From Brevundimonas sp. UBA4609 (GTDB lineage: Bacteria > Pseudomonadota > Alphaproteobacteria > Caulobacterales > Caulobacteraceae): a DNA stretch of 38,133 bases. Positions 1-7,467 of this stretch are shown piece by piece. Numbering within the stretch: position 1 is the first letter of the stretch; each line of letters begins with the position of its first letter. The stretch covers positions 1 to 38,133 of the forward strand of contig DGIZ01000188.1 of NCBI GenBank assembly GCA_002386585.1. The letters run 5' to 3'. The notes under the pieces are model-generated. The model did no database searches. It saw nothing but the letters and a program-made list of their open reading frames with translations, and had not been told where the DNA came from. The position numbers and the translations under genes were made by a program.

Positions 1-532
1 CCAGGGCGCGGGCGATCTCGACGCGCCGGCGCTCGCCGCCGGACAGGCCGGTGGCCGGGGCGTCGCGCAGATGGTCGATGCGCAGCTCCTCCAGCAGGCG
101 GGTGGTCTCGTCGCGCACGCCGGCGGCCGTCGTCTCGCGCAGTTCGACCACGGCTTTGACGTTCTGCTCGACCGTCATGCCGCGGAAGATGGAGGCTTCC
201 TGCGCCAGATAGCCCAGGCCCATGCGCGCGCGCTGGTACATGGGCTGTTGGGTGATGTCCTCATTGTCCAGCCAGATCGAGCCGCTGTCGGCGGGGATCA
301 GGCCGGTGATCATGTAGAAGCAGGTCGTCTTGCCCGCCCCGTTCGGCCCCAGCAGGCCGCAGACCTCGCCGCGCTGGACGTTCAGGGAGACGTCGCGCAC
401 CACCTGACGCTGGCCGAAGCTGCGGGCGATGTGTTCGACGCGCAGCCCGGTGGGGCGCGCCTCCTCAAGCGCCGTCGTCTCTGCGGCGGCGGGGGCGTCC
501 CGGTTGAGGGCGGAGAGTTCCTTGCGCGCCAC
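1..532 (-). CDS. lptB: LPS export ABC transporter ATPase LptB (partial, 3' end outside window)
   Basis: LptB is the cytoplasmic ATPase that powers lipopolysaccharide extraction from the inner membrane by LptFG and transfer to the LptC-LptA bridge. The visible part begins with a poorly conserved stretch of about 35 residues and then runs into an ABC domain. It has a Walker A motif (GPNGAGKTT) and, at the window edge, the signature LSGGERRRVEIARAL. The reading frame stays open to base 1, so Walker B, the H-loop and the C-terminus lie outside. I chose the GTG at 532, 6 bases after the lptA stop; an ATG further in is possible. The gene order lptC-lptA-lptB is the usual one. Family and role are certain; the start is moderately certain. 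Confidence 0.93.
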   Translation of the reverse strand, partial: MARKELSALNRDAPAAAETTALEEARPTGLRVEHIARSFGQRQVVRDVSLNVQRGEVCGLLGPNGAGKTTCFYMITGLIPADSGSIWLDNEDITQQPMYQRARMGLGYLAQEASIFRGMTVEQNVKAVVELRETTAAGVRDETTRLLEELRIDHLRDAPATGLSGGERRRVEIARAL

Positions 533-538
533 GCGGGG

Positions 539-1039
539 TCAGTTCCCTTGCGGATAGAAGACGCCCTGGACGCGGCCGTTTGCGCCGCCGCCCTCGATGC
601 GGGCCGTCTCGGTGCGGACGTTGTAGACGAGGCGGTTGCCGGTCAGGACGCTCTTGCCCTGGGTCAGGATCACGTCGCCGGTCACCACGACGTTGCCGTC
701 GTTCAGCGTATAGACGGCGCGGTCGCCCTTCATGCTTTGGTCCGGGGTGACGAAGTAGACGCCGCCGCTCGCCTCGATGCGGGTCAGGTCGCCGTTGGCG
801 GTGAAGCCGCGGATGGCGTCGGCGCGCAGGCGGTTCGACCCCTGCGTCACCTCGGCCCGACCCCGCAGGGAGAAGCCGTCGGGCGTGTATTCGCCGGCGT
901 CGGCGCCGTACTGGACCGGCTGGCGGCTGGCGTCGGCGCGGTTGGCTGATGCGTTCTGGGCGCCCGAAACGGCGGGCAGGGCCAGGGCGGTCAGCAGAGC
1001 GACGCCCGCGAGCGTCAGTTTGGACTTGGACATGTTCAT
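539..1039 (-). CDS. lptA: LPS transport periplasmic protein LptA
   Basis: LptA forms the periplasmic bridge that carries lipopolysaccharide from LptC to LptD. The 166-residue product starts with a signal peptide (MNMSKSKLTLAGVALLTALA, probable cleavage after VSGAQ near residue 28). An OstA/LptA beta-jellyroll domain follows (about 45-155), with the family pattern of repeated short strands such as LRADAIRGF, GDRAVYTLNDGNVVVTGDV and LTGNRLVYNV. Its start overlaps the end of lptC by 4 bases and its stop is 6 bases before lptB, so the three genes are probably translationally coupled. Length is normal for the family and nothing looks damaged. Confidence 0.93.
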   Translation of the reverse strand: MNMSKSKLTLAGVALLTALALPAVSGAQNASANRADASRQPVQYGADAGEYTPDGFSLRGRAEVTQGSNRLRADAIRGFTANGDLTRIEASGGVYFVTPDQSMKGDRAVYTLNDGNVVVTGDVILTQGKSVLTGNRLVYNVRTETARIEGGGANGRVQGVFYPQGN

Positions 1040-1698
1040 CGGTCGGCTCCGGCGGGATTGATGGTCCCGCGCACCTTGTTTTCGCCCTGGCCGTTGAAGA
1101 CGACCCGCTGGCCCTGATCATAGATCGCATAAGACGAAGCATCGATGCTTCCAAGGGGGCCGCGACCCTGCACCCCCTTGTCGCCGGTGACGACGCCCGT
1201 GTCCGTGTCGACCACGGCTTCCGGCGTGGTCAGCTCCCAGCCCGTGCCGCCGTCGGAAATCTTGACGTTCGGGCCGATGACGACCTTGCGCTGCGTCTCG
1301 ATATAGGTGCCGCCGTCGGCGCTCAGCTCCGTCGTCTTTCGCGCGCCCAGGTTCAGCCGCAGCAGGGGGCCGATCAGGCGGAAATGGCCGGTCGCCGGGT
1401 CGCGCACCGCGCCCTGGGCGCCGATGACGAAGGAGCGCCCCTGCGCGTCCTGGCCGTGGAACATGGGGTTGTCCAGGCGGATCTCGCGGCTCTCGCTGGC
1501 CTTGCGCTCCACCCCCGACATGACGGTGCGGAACACGGTCCAGGTCAGGGCGCCCCCCGCCAGCATCAGGATGACGATGGGCAGGACGCGCCGATACAGC
1601 TTCACCCGCCGCGAGCGCGTGCGCCAGCGTTCGCCGGCGCGGGCGACGCGCGCCTCGTCGGCGCGCTTCTGCTCGTCCTGGGCGTGCTGTTCGCTCAT
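1036..1698 (-). CDS. lptC: LPS export system protein LptC
   Basis: LptC is a bitopic inner-membrane protein that takes lipopolysaccharide from the LptB2FG complex and hands it to LptA. I start at the internal ATG 1698 (MSEQHAQDEQ, 220 residues). The frame is open further upstream to an ATG at 1752, but that extension would overlap the end of nrnC and looks non-coding. A charged cytoplasmic N-terminus is followed by one membrane segment at about residues 34-54 (VLPIVILMLAGGALTWTVF) and a periplasmic LptC/YrbK beta domain. The stop overlaps the lptA start by 4 bases; nrnC ends 20 bases upstream, so all four genes are probably one transcript. Confidence 0.9.
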   Translation of the reverse strand: MSEQHAQDEQKRADEARVARAGERWRTRSRRVKLYRRVLPIVILMLAGGALTWTVFRTVMSGVERKASESREIRLDNPMFHGQDAQGRSFVIGAQGAVRDPATGHFRLIGPLLRLNLGARKTTELSADGGTYIETQRKVVIGPNVKISDGGTGWELTTPEAVVDTDTGVVTGDKGVQGRGPLGSIDASSYAIYDQGQRVVFNGQGENKVRGTINPAGADR

Positions 1699-1718
1699 CG
1701 GCGTTTCAGGTCCGTCCT

Positions 1719-2333
1719 TCAGGCGTGGGCGAAGATGTCGATCTCGTCCCAACCGGCCAGGTCGAGGCGCGAGCGCGTGGGCAGGAAGTCGAAGCAGGCC
1801 TGGGCCAGCTCCATGCGGCCCTCGCGGACCAGCATCTCGTTCAGCCGGTCCTTGATGACGTGCAGGTAGAGAACGTCCGAGGCGGCGTAGTCCATCTGCG
1901 CCTGGCTCAGTTCGGCCGCCCCCCAGTCCGAGCTCTGCTGCGCCTTGGACATGTCGACCCCGGCCAGTTCGCGCGCCACGTCCTTCAGGCCGTGCCGGTC
2001 GGTATAGGTGCGCGCCAGCTTGGACGCGATCTTGGTGCAGTAGACCGGCCGCGTCTCGACGCCCAGGTGCAGTTCGAACATGCCGATGTCGAAGCGGCCG
2101 AAGTGGAAGATCTTCAGCACCTTCGGATCGGTCAGCAGCCGCTTCAGGTTGGGGCAGTCATAGGCGGGGCGGTTCAGGCGCACGACGTGGGCGTTGCCGT
2201 CGCCGGACGACAGCTGCACCACGCACAGCGGGTCGCGGCGGAAGCGCAGGCCCATCGTCTCGGAATCGATCGCAACCTCGGGGCCCAGGTCGAGGCCGTC
2301 GGGCAGGTCGCCCTCGTGGAAATAAACCGTCAT
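1719..2333 (-). CDS. nrnC: NrnC-like 3'-5' oligoribonuclease (RNase D-type DEDDy exonuclease)
   Basis: This 204-residue protein is a single DEDDy exonuclease domain. Exo I is DSE at D23/E25, Exo II is the HFGRFD stretch with D82, and Exo III is YAASD with Y149/D153. True RNase D carries C-terminal HRDC domains and is about 370-390 residues long; those domains are absent here. Size and layout fit NrnC, the alphaproteobacterial nanoRNase that degrades 2-5 nt RNAs and pGpG where Orn is missing. Many pipelines label it ribonuclease D. It is the first gene of the apparent nrnC-lptC-lptA-lptB operon. The domain is certain; the NrnC subfamily is inferred from length and taxon. Confidence 0.88.
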   Translation of the reverse strand: MTVYFHEGDLPDGLDLGPEVAIDSETMGLRFRRDPLCVVQLSSGDGNAHVVRLNRPAYDCPNLKRLLTDPKVLKIFHFGRFDIGMFELHLGVETRPVYCTKIASKLARTYTDRHGLKDVARELAGVDMSKAQQSSDWGAAELSQAQMDYAASDVLYLHVIKDRLNEMLVREGRMELAQACFDFLPTRSRLDLAGWDEIDIFAHA

Positions 2334-2452
2334 GCGCGCAAACTCGTCAGTCGTTCAGGCCGTAACATAGACGAACCGCGCGCTATCGCCAGAACGCAGG
2401 CTCGACCTTTGCTGTCGCGGCCATCGAAAGGGAAGGGGAGGGCCGAAATGAC

Positions 2453-2488
2453 AAACGGCGCCGCATCCGGTCGGATACAGCGCCGTTT
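2453..2488 (-). terminator. Rho-independent terminator of tRNA-Leu
   Basis: A 9-bp perfect stem (2453-2461 with 2480-2488, AAACGGCGC/GCGCCGTTT) encloses a second helix ATCCG/CGGAT. It lies 6 bases downstream of the tRNA 3' end on the minus strand and is followed by a short T-rich stretch. Confidence 0.6.
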
Positions 2489-2494
2489 GAGAAA

Positions 2495-2581
<87 letters not shown>

Positions 2582-2705
2582 CCGGTGGGTCGCCCCGCCG
2601 AGGCGCGGACTAATAGGGGGGACCCTCGGGGCGGTCAACAGCCTTTTTCCGCTTTCGTGAAAAAACTGCGTCGCTGACCGAAAGCCCCGCGATTTCCGCG
2701 CCCTA

Positions 2706-3239
2706 TCAGGCCAGCCAGACCATCATCCGCGTATCGGCGCTTTCGCCTCGGGCGCGGCTGAAGGCCGGACGGGTCTCGCCAGTGTAGAGGAAGCCCGCCT
2801 TCTCCAGCACCCGGCCCGAGGCGGGGTTGTCAGAGAAGTGGCCGGCCATCAGGGCGCGGCGCTTCCACCGTGTCGAGGCCCAGACCAGGGCGCCTTGCAG
2901 CGCCTCGGTCGCATAGCCGCGACCCCAGAACTCCCGTCCGATCCAATAGCCCGCTTCGGGCACGGCGTCGGCGTCGTGGAACATGCCGATGACGCCCACA
3001 GGGCCGTGATCCTCATGCTCGATCAGGAAGGTGTTGGCCTTCTTCGGGTCCTGGGACGCCACCTGCAGCACGAAGTCCTCGGCGTGGTCGACGCCGAAGG
3101 GGTGGGGCATCCGCTTGGTCATGCGGGCGATGTCGTGGTCATTGGCCAGGGTCGCGATCCGCGACACGTCCTGGGCGCCGGGGGCGCGCAGCAGCAGGCG
3201 CCGCGTCTCGACGACGGGAGAGGTTTCGATCACGCACAT
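2706..3239 (-). CDS. GNAT family N-acetyltransferase (RimJ/RimL type)
   Basis: A 177-residue GNAT-fold acetyltransferase. I start at ATG 3239 (MCVIETSPVVETRRLLLRAP), the classic RimJ/RimL N-terminus; the frame extends upstream but that part is arginine/proline-rich junk. The core spans about 12-170. Motif A covers GYWIGREFWGRGYATEAL, with the RGYATE loop that binds acetyl-CoA pyrophosphate; motif B is NPASGRVLEKAGF. Members acetylate ribosomal protein N-termini, small molecules or antibiotics, so the substrate cannot be told from sequence. It follows rpmA on the same strand, but a terminator-like hairpin separates them, so it is probably transcribed independently. Confidence 0.85.
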   Translation of the reverse strand: MCVIETSPVVETRRLLLRAPGAQDVSRIATLANDHDIARMTKRMPHPFGVDHAEDFVLQVASQDPKKANTFLIEHEDHGPVGVIGMFHDADAVPEAGYWIGREFWGRGYATEALQGALVWASTRWKRRALMAGHFSDNPASGRVLEKAGFLYTGETRPAFSRARGESADTRMMVWLA

Positions 3240-3301
3240 GGTTCGGCCTCGATGTCTTCGGCGCCGCCTCCTTGGAGGGCTCGGGCGGCTTCGAGGCGGG
3301 G

Positions 3302-3338
3302 AAACGCAAACGGGGAGCCTGGTGATCCAGACTCCCCG
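3302..3338 (-). terminator. Probable terminator of the rplU-rpmA operon
   Basis: A hairpin at 3311-3338 has a 7-bp outer stem (CGGGGAG/CTCCCCG), one mismatch, then a 4-bp inner stem (CTGG/CCAG) with a TGAT loop. On the minus strand it is followed by TTTGCGTTT. It lies about 80 bases after the rpmA stop. Confidence 0.6.
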
Positions 3339-3416
3339 CGGAAAATTTTCCCTTGGTCCGGATCGGGCTGCTGTCGAGAGCAACGCGATCCGGGGAAATA
3401 CTGTCCTGGCTTCGCG

Positions 3417-3701
3417 TTACTCGGCGGCCATCGCCTGGGCGTCGTCGTTGGCCGGGAGAATCGACACGTAACAACGGCCGCCGCGTTTGGTGGTGAACTG
3501 CACCGCGCCGGTCGCCGTGGCGAACAGGGTGTGGTCGCGGCCCAGGCCGACGTTGGCGCCCGGGTGGAATTTGGTGCCGCGCTGACGCACGAGGATGTTG
3601 CCGGCCAGCACGCGCTCGCCGCCGAACTTCTTCACGCCAAGGCGCTTCGACTCGGAGTCGCGACCGTTGCGCGACGAACCGCCGGATTTCTTGTGAGCCA
3701 T
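3417..3701 (-). CDS. rpmA: 50S ribosomal protein L27
   Basis: L27 is a large-subunit protein whose N-terminal tail reaches the peptidyl transferase centre. The 94-residue product begins [20 protein letters not shown] and contains [20 protein letters not shown], both diagnostic of L27. The N-terminus has no Firmicutes-type cleaved extension. It lies 97 bases after rplU in the conserved rplU-rpmA order; the spacer holds a perfect hairpin. The C-terminal tail ([12 protein letters not shown]) is slightly extended, which is common in alphaproteobacteria. Confidence 0.98.
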   Translation of the reverse strand: MAHKKSGGSSRNGRDSESKRLGVKKFGGERVLAGNILVRQRGTKFHPGANVGLGRDHTLFATATGAVQFTTKRGGRCYVSILPANDDAQAMAAE

Positions 3702-3771
3702 CTTGCTGCTCCTCTTCTTGGGGCGCTATCGGCCATTCGGCCTGCTTGAGCGCACCCTCACGATCTGGACT

Positions 3772-3788
3772 GGCGCTGATCCAGCGCC
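3772..3788 (-). other. Hairpin in the rplU-rpmA spacer
   Basis: A perfect 7-bp stem (GGCGCTG/CAGCGCC) with a 3-base loop lies 10 bases after the rplU stop. There is no T-run, so it is more likely an mRNA stability or processing element than a terminator. Confidence 0.35.
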
Positions 3789-3798
3789 GGTGAAACTC

Positions 3799-4293
3799 TT
3801 AGGCTTCGGCGCCTTCGGCGGCGTCAGCCTTCTTGGCGGCGGCTTTCTTGGCCGGAGCCTTCTTGGCCTTCGGAGCCTCGGCTTCGACAGCCTCGACGCG
3901 CGGGGCCAGGCCACGGGCGCGGGCGTTGATTTCCGCCTTGGTGATCAGCTCGACCTTGCCGTCCCACTTGGCCTTCTCGCCGGCGCCTTCGATGCCGGTG
4001 ATGCGCAGGACCGATTCCATCTGGCGATGGCCGTTCGTGCGGCGATAGCCCTGACGACGGATCTTCTTGAAGATCTTGATCTTCTCGCCCTTGCGGGTCT
4101 CGATCAGCGTGGCTGCGACAGCGGCGCCGTCGATCAGCGGAGCGCCGACCGTAACACCCTTGTCGCCGCCCAGCATGAGGACTTCACCGAAATTGACGGC
4201 AGCGCCAGCGTCGCCGTCGATCTTCTCGACAACAATCACATCGCCCGGTTGAACCCGGTACTGCTTTCCGCCGGTCTTGATCACCGCGTACAT
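3799..4293 (-). CDS. rplU: 50S ribosomal protein L21
   Basis: L21 binds 23S rRNA with L20. The 164-residue product begins MYAVIKTGGKQYRVQPGDVI and carries the signature IKIFKKIRRQGYRRTNGHRQ near residues 72-92. The core family domain is about 102 residues. The remaining 60 are a lysine/alanine-rich tail (KAKKAPAKKAAAKKADAAEG) preceded by an acidic stretch; alphaproteobacterial L21 proteins often have such tails, which probably contact rRNA. It is the first gene of rplU-rpmA, with a sigma70-type promoter at 4363-4390 and a hairpin in its leader. Confidence 0.98.
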   Translation of the reverse strand: MYAVIKTGGKQYRVQPGDVIVVEKIDGDAGAAVNFGEVLMLGGDKGVTVGAPLIDGAAVAATLIETRKGEKIKIFKKIRRQGYRRTNGHRQMESVLRITGIEGAGEKAKWDGKVELITKAEINARARGLAPRVEAVEAEAPKAKKAPAKKAAAKKADAAEGAEA

Positions 4294-4327
4294 TAGGAAG
4301 CCTCAGCGTGAACGCAAAAATGGATGC

Positions 4328-4350
4328 GCCCGCCAGGAGACCCTGCGGGC
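4328..4350 (-). promoter_or_regulatory. Leader hairpin upstream of rplU
   Basis: Between the predicted promoter and the rplU start codon the minus strand can fold GCCCGC/GCGGGC around an inner AGG/CCT pair with one bulged base and a 4-base loop. It lies 35 bases upstream of the start codon and could be a ribosomal-protein leader, but this is inferred from structure alone. Confidence 0.35.
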
Positions 4351-4362
4351 GAAGAGCGGCGA

Positions 4363-4390
4363 CATATACGGATGGTCACGGAAGAGTCAA
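4363..4390 (-). promoter_or_regulatory. Predicted sigma70-type promoter of rplU-rpmA with a GANTC site in the -35
   Basis: On the minus strand, TTGACT (4385-4390) and TATATG (4363-4368) are separated by 16 bases, about 70 bases upstream of rplU. The -35 box overlaps GACTC, a GANTC (CcrM-type) methylation site. The match to the housekeeping consensus is good; the transcription start is unverified. Confidence 0.5.
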
Positions 4391-4533
4391 CGTGAAACGG
4401 ACGCCTGCCGGGCCAAAACCCGCATGAAACCGGTTCCTGGCGGACTCTGTGGCCGGATCGCACGGACCACGCAAGCCGATAGGCGCGCATGGGGGCATAT
4501 ATAGAGAGAGCGCGGCGTGACGCCGCGCATGAA

Positions 4534-4552
4534 GATTCTTCGCCGATTCTTC
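4534..4552 (+). repeat. Tandem GATTCTTC repeat with two GANTC sites
   Basis: GATTCTTC occurs at 4534-4541 and again at 4545-4552, an 11-base period or about one helical turn. Each copy contains GATTC, a CcrM-type site. The pair sits just upstream of the Zur-type palindrome, where the -35 region of the zinc operon should be. Confidence 0.5.
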
Positions 4553-4557
4553 TCGAC

Positions 4558-4572
4558 TGTTATAAGATAACA
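4558..4572 (+). promoter_or_regulatory. Zur-type operator (perfect palindrome)
   Basis: TGTTATAAGATAACA is a perfect 6-3-6 inverted repeat. It matches the proteobacterial Zur core GTTAT-N3-ATAAC, and it contains TATAAG (4561-4566), which could serve as the -10 box. It ends 16 bases before the start codon of the first gene of the metal operon, where bound repressor would block RNA polymerase. The downstream COG0523 GTPase, a class often under Zur control, supports the call. Confidence 0.7.
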
Positions 4573-4588
4573 CTCTAAGGGAGCGGCC

Positions 4589-5248
4589 ATGTCTTCTCCC
4601 GATCTCGCCGAGCCGGTGCTGCTGTCGCTTCTGGGCGGCGGCTTCGTCGCGGCCTTCCTGCACGCGGCCCTGCCGACCCACTGGCTGCCTTTCGTCCTCG
4701 TCGGCCGCGCCCAGCGCTGGAGCGTGGCGCGGGTGATGACGGCCGTGGTCACGGCCGGTCTGGCGCATATCGTGTCGACCGCGGTGGTCGGCTCGCTGAT
4801 CGTGGCGGCCGGTCTCGCGTTGAACCGCTGGGTGGAAGGGCTGCTGCCCCACCTGTCGGCGGCCCTTTTGTTCCTGTTCGGCGCCTTCTACCTGGCCCGG
4901 GCCTCGCTGAGGCGTCCGGCGACCGCAGGCGGGCCCGCGACCGAACTGGCCGAGCCGGCGGTGTCGGATCGCGCCGCCTTCTGGGGCCTGGTGCTGATGA
5001 TGGCCGTGACGCCGGGCGAGGTGCTGCTGCCCATCTATCTGTCTTCGGCGACAGAGGGCGTGGGGGCGCTGGCCCTTCTGACTCTCGCCTTCACGGCCGG
5101 GACGGTGCTGGGCATGACCCTGCTGGCGGCCCTGGCGACCGCAGGCTACTCCATCCTGCGGCTGGAGCGGTGGGCGCGCTACGAGGGAGCCATCCTGGGC
5201 GGAGCCCTGATCCTGATCGGTTTCCTGGTGCTGACGCACCAGCACTGA
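4589..5248 (+). CDS. NiCoT/RcnA-like polytopic membrane protein, putative metal transporter
   Basis: A 219-residue integral membrane protein with about six hydrophobic segments. The first contains HAALPTHWLP (H25, H31), resembling the HxxxPxH metal-binding motif of the NiCoT/RcnA/HoxN superfamily. H60 lies in the second segment. TPGEVLLP (141-148) sits where relatives have a PCP-type motif. It is followed by a CDF transporter, a COG0523 GTPase and DUF2093, and preceded by a Zur-type operator, so a role in zinc or another transition metal is likely. Direction of transport cannot be told. A hairpin GCGCGGCG/CGCCGCGC at 4510-4528 lies upstream. The membrane topology is clear; the function is inferred. 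Confidence 0.6.
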   Translation: MSSPDLAEPVLLSLLGGGFVAAFLHAALPTHWLPFVLVGRAQRWSVARVMTAVVTAGLAHIVSTAVVGSLIVAAGLALNRWVEGLLPHLSAALLFLFGAFYLARASLRRPATAGGPATELAEPAVSDRAAFWGLVLMMAVTPGEVLLPIYLSSATEGVGALALLTLAFTAGTVLGMTLLAALATAGYSILRLERWARYEGAILGGALILIGFLVLTHQH

Positions 5249-5258
5249 GTTTCGATAG

Positions 5259-5271
5259 GTTATATATTTAC
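5259..5271 (+). promoter_or_regulatory. Degenerate Zur-like half palindrome upstream of the CDF gene
   Basis: GTTATATATTTAC keeps one perfect Zur half-site (GTTAT) with a weak second half. It lies in the 85-base gap before the CDF gene and could equally be an AT-rich -10 region of a secondary promoter. Confidence 0.25.
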
Positions 5272-5333
5272 ATTCAAAGACTTATCCTGGCGGGTCTTGA
5301 CCTTCCCGCGAGGGAGGATCTAGCTGAACGGAC

Positions 5334-6329
5334 ATGGCGCACGATCACGCACACGGCCATGACGGCCACGATCATCACGATCATTCCCACAGCTATGCTC
5401 ACGGGCATTCGCACGGCCATTCCCATGGCCATTCCCATGGTTTGGGCGGGCATCATCACCATCATGGCCCGACCGACACGGGCGACTGGCGCTACGCCGT
5501 CGGCCTGATCGTCAACCTGGCCTTCGTCGCCGCCGAGTTCACCGCCGGCTTCATCGCCGATTCCACCGCCCTGATGGCGGATGCGGGCCACAATCTGTCG
5601 GACGTGCTGGGCCTGGCCATGGCGGGCGGGGCGGCCTGGCTGGCGCGGCGCGCGGCGGGGCCGAAGCGCACCTACGGCTATGGCAAGGCGACGGTCCTGG
5701 CGGCCCTGGGTAACGCCCTTCTGCTGATCTTCGCCTGTGGCGCCATCGCCTTCGAGGCGGTGCGCCGCCTGGCCGAGCCCGCGCCGGTGGCCTCGGGCGT
5801 CATCATCGCCGTGGCGGGGATCGGCTTCGTCATCAACCTGGGCACCGCCCTGCTGTTCATGAAGGACCAGCACAAGGACCTGAACGTGCGCGGCGCCTAT
5901 CTGCACATGATGGCCGACGCCGCCGTGTCGCTGGGCGTGGTGATCGCCGGGGTGGTCATCCTGTTCACCGGCTGGTCGATGATCGACGGGATCGTCAGCC
6001 TGCTCATCGTCGCCGTCATCATGATCGGCACCTGGGGCCTGCTGAAGGATTCGGTGAACCTGGCGCTGGACGCCGCGCCGAACGGGTTGGACGTGGGCGA
6101 GATTCGCGCCGCCTTCCTGGCCCTGCCGGGGGTGACGGCGGTGCACGACCTGCACGTCTGGGGCCTGTCGACCACCGACGCGGCCCTGACCGCCCATATC
6201 GTCCACCAGCGCCCCGACGGCGACGCCCTTCTGGCCGAGGCGCAAGGCCTGGCGCGCGGTCGATTCGACATCAGCCACACGACCCTTCAGCTGGAAACGG
6301 CGGTCCTGCCGGATTGTCCGACCTGCTGA
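5334..6329 (+). CDS. Cation diffusion facilitator (CzcD/ZitB-type Zn2+/Cd2+/Co2+ exporter)
   Basis: A 331-residue CDF transporter, which exchanges cytoplasmic divalent metal for protons. The first 45 residues are extremely histidine-rich (HGHSHGHSHGHSH and HHHHH), a probable metal-sensing or buffering tail. Six membrane segments follow. The transport-site pairs are HNLSD (H86, D90, in the MADAGHNLSD signature) and HMMAD (H191, D195), the HxxxD/HxxxD arrangement of zinc-type CDFs. A cytoplasmic ferredoxin-like domain is at about 238-320, and the chain ends in a CPTC cysteine pair. It lies 85 bases after the upstream membrane protein and 49 before the GTPase. Substrate is most likely zinc; cobalt or cadmium cannot be excluded. 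Confidence 0.9.
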   Translation: MAHDHAHGHDGHDHHDHSHSYAHGHSHGHSHGHSHGLGGHHHHHGPTDTGDWRYAVGLIVNLAFVAAEFTAGFIADSTALMADAGHNLSDVLGLAMAGGAAWLARRAAGPKRTYGYGKATVLAALGNALLLIFACGAIAFEAVRRLAEPAPVASGVIIAVAGIGFVINLGTALLFMKDQHKDLNVRGAYLHMMADAAVSLGVVIAGVVILFTGWSMIDGIVSLLIVAVIMIGTWGLLKDSVNLALDAAPNGLDVGEIRAAFLALPGVTAVHDLHVWGLSTTDAALTAHIVHQRPDGDALLAEAQGLARGRFDISHTTLQLETAVLPDCPTC

Positions 6330-6378
6330 GCGGTTTCGCCTCTTCCCAAGGCGGCCCTCAGCCGCCATCTAGCGAGCC

Positions 6379-7467
6379 ATGACCCAGAAGACTCCCGTGA
6401 CCGTCCTCACCGGCTACCTCGGCGCCGGCAAGACCACCCTGCTGAACCGCATCCTCACCGAGGACCACGGCAAGCGCTACGCCGTCATCGTCAATGAGTT
6501 CGGCGAGATCGGCATCGACAACGACCTGGTGGTCGGCGCCGACGAGGACGTGTTCGAGATGAACAACGGCTGCGTCTGCTGCACGGTGCGCGGCGACCTG
6601 ATCCGCGTGGTCAACGGCCTGATGAAGCGCCAGCGCCCCGGAAAGCCTGCCTTCGACGCCATCATCGTCGAGACCACGGGCCTGGCCGACCCGGGCCCGG
6701 TGGCCCAGACCTTCTTCGTCGACGACGAGGTCAAGGCCAAGACCCAGCTGGACAGCGTCACCGCCCTGGTCGACGCCAAGCACGTCATGGCGCGTCTGGA
6801 CGACTCCAAAGAGGCGCGCGAGCAGGTCGCTTTCGCCGACCGCATCATCCTGAACAAGATCGATCTGGTGGACGAGGCTGCTCTGGCCGACGTCGAGGCC
6901 CGCCTGCGCGCGCTGAACCCGCTGGCCCCCATCGTCCGCGCCGAGCGCTCGAACGTGCCGCTGGATCAGGTGCTGGGCCTGCACGCCTTCGACCTGGACC
7001 GCATCCTCGAGGTCAAGCCGGACTTCGTGAACCCGCCCCATGGCGCCGAGGGCCACGTTCACGACGAGCATTGCGGCCATGATCACCACCATCATGATCA
7101 CGACCACGCCCACGATCATGACCACCAGGATCATGACCATGACCATGGCCCGCGCGGCCACGCGCACAATGACGACATCAAGGGTATTTCCCTGACGCTG
7201 GATCGCCCGCTGGACGGCGCTCGCTTCACCGCCTGGCTGGACAAGTTGCTGGGCGAGCAGGGCCAGAACATCCTGCGCGCTAAGGGCATCATCGACGTGG
7301 CCGGCGAGGACCGCCGCCTGGTGTTCCAGGCCGTGCACATGATCCTCGAAGGCGACCTTCAGAAGCCCTGGGGCGAAAAGGAGCGCCGCTGGAGCCGCGC
7401 CGTCTTCATCGGCCGTGATCTGGACGAAGCCGCCCTGAAGGCCGGGTTCGAGGCCTGCGCGGCATGA
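6379..7467 (+). CDS. COG0523 (CobW/ZigA-type) zinc-related GTPase metallochaperone
   Basis: A 362-residue G3E-family P-loop GTPase. Walker A is GYLGAGKT (12-19), the invariant metal-binding CxCC is CVCC (65-68), ETTG lies at 98-101 and the guanine-specificity motif NKID at 159-162. A histidine/aspartate-rich linker (221-263) precedes the CobW C-terminal domain. COG0523 proteins with this linker deliver zinc to client enzymes under scarcity. True CobW acts in cobalamin synthesis, but no cobalamin genes are near and the Zur-type operator upstream favours zinc. The stop overlaps the DUF2093 start by 4 bases. Family is certain; the zinc role is well supported by context. Confidence 0.92.
   Translation: MTQKTPVTVLTGYLGAGKTTLLNRILTEDHGKRYAVIVNEFGEIGIDNDLVVGADEDVFEMNNGCVCCTVRGDLIRVVNGLMKRQRPGKPAFDAIIVETTGLADPGPVAQTFFVDDEVKAKTQLDSVTALVDAKHVMARLDDSKEAREQVAFADRIILNKIDLVDEAALADVEARLRALNPLAPIVRAERSNVPLDQVLGLHAFDLDRILEVKPDFVNPPHGAEGHVHDEHCGHDHHHHDHDHAHDHDHQDHDHDHGPRGHAHNDDIKGISLTLDRPLDGARFTAWLDKLLGEQGQNILRAKGIIDVAGEDRRLVFQAVHMILEGDLQKPWGEKERRWSRAVFIGRDLDEAALKAGFEACAA

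Noticed and set aside
4510..4528. GCGCGGCG/CGCCGCGC hairpin as a terminator
   Set aside because: A perfect 8-bp stem, but no T-run follows on either strand and it lies in the spacer between divergent genes, so termination is unlikely.
7060..7170. CAT/CAC-rich repeat that resembles a tandem repeat array
   Set aside because: It is the histidine-rich linker of the COG0523 GTPase. The similar stretch at 5335-5470 is the CDF N-terminus. No CRISPR-like repeat-spacer layout is present.
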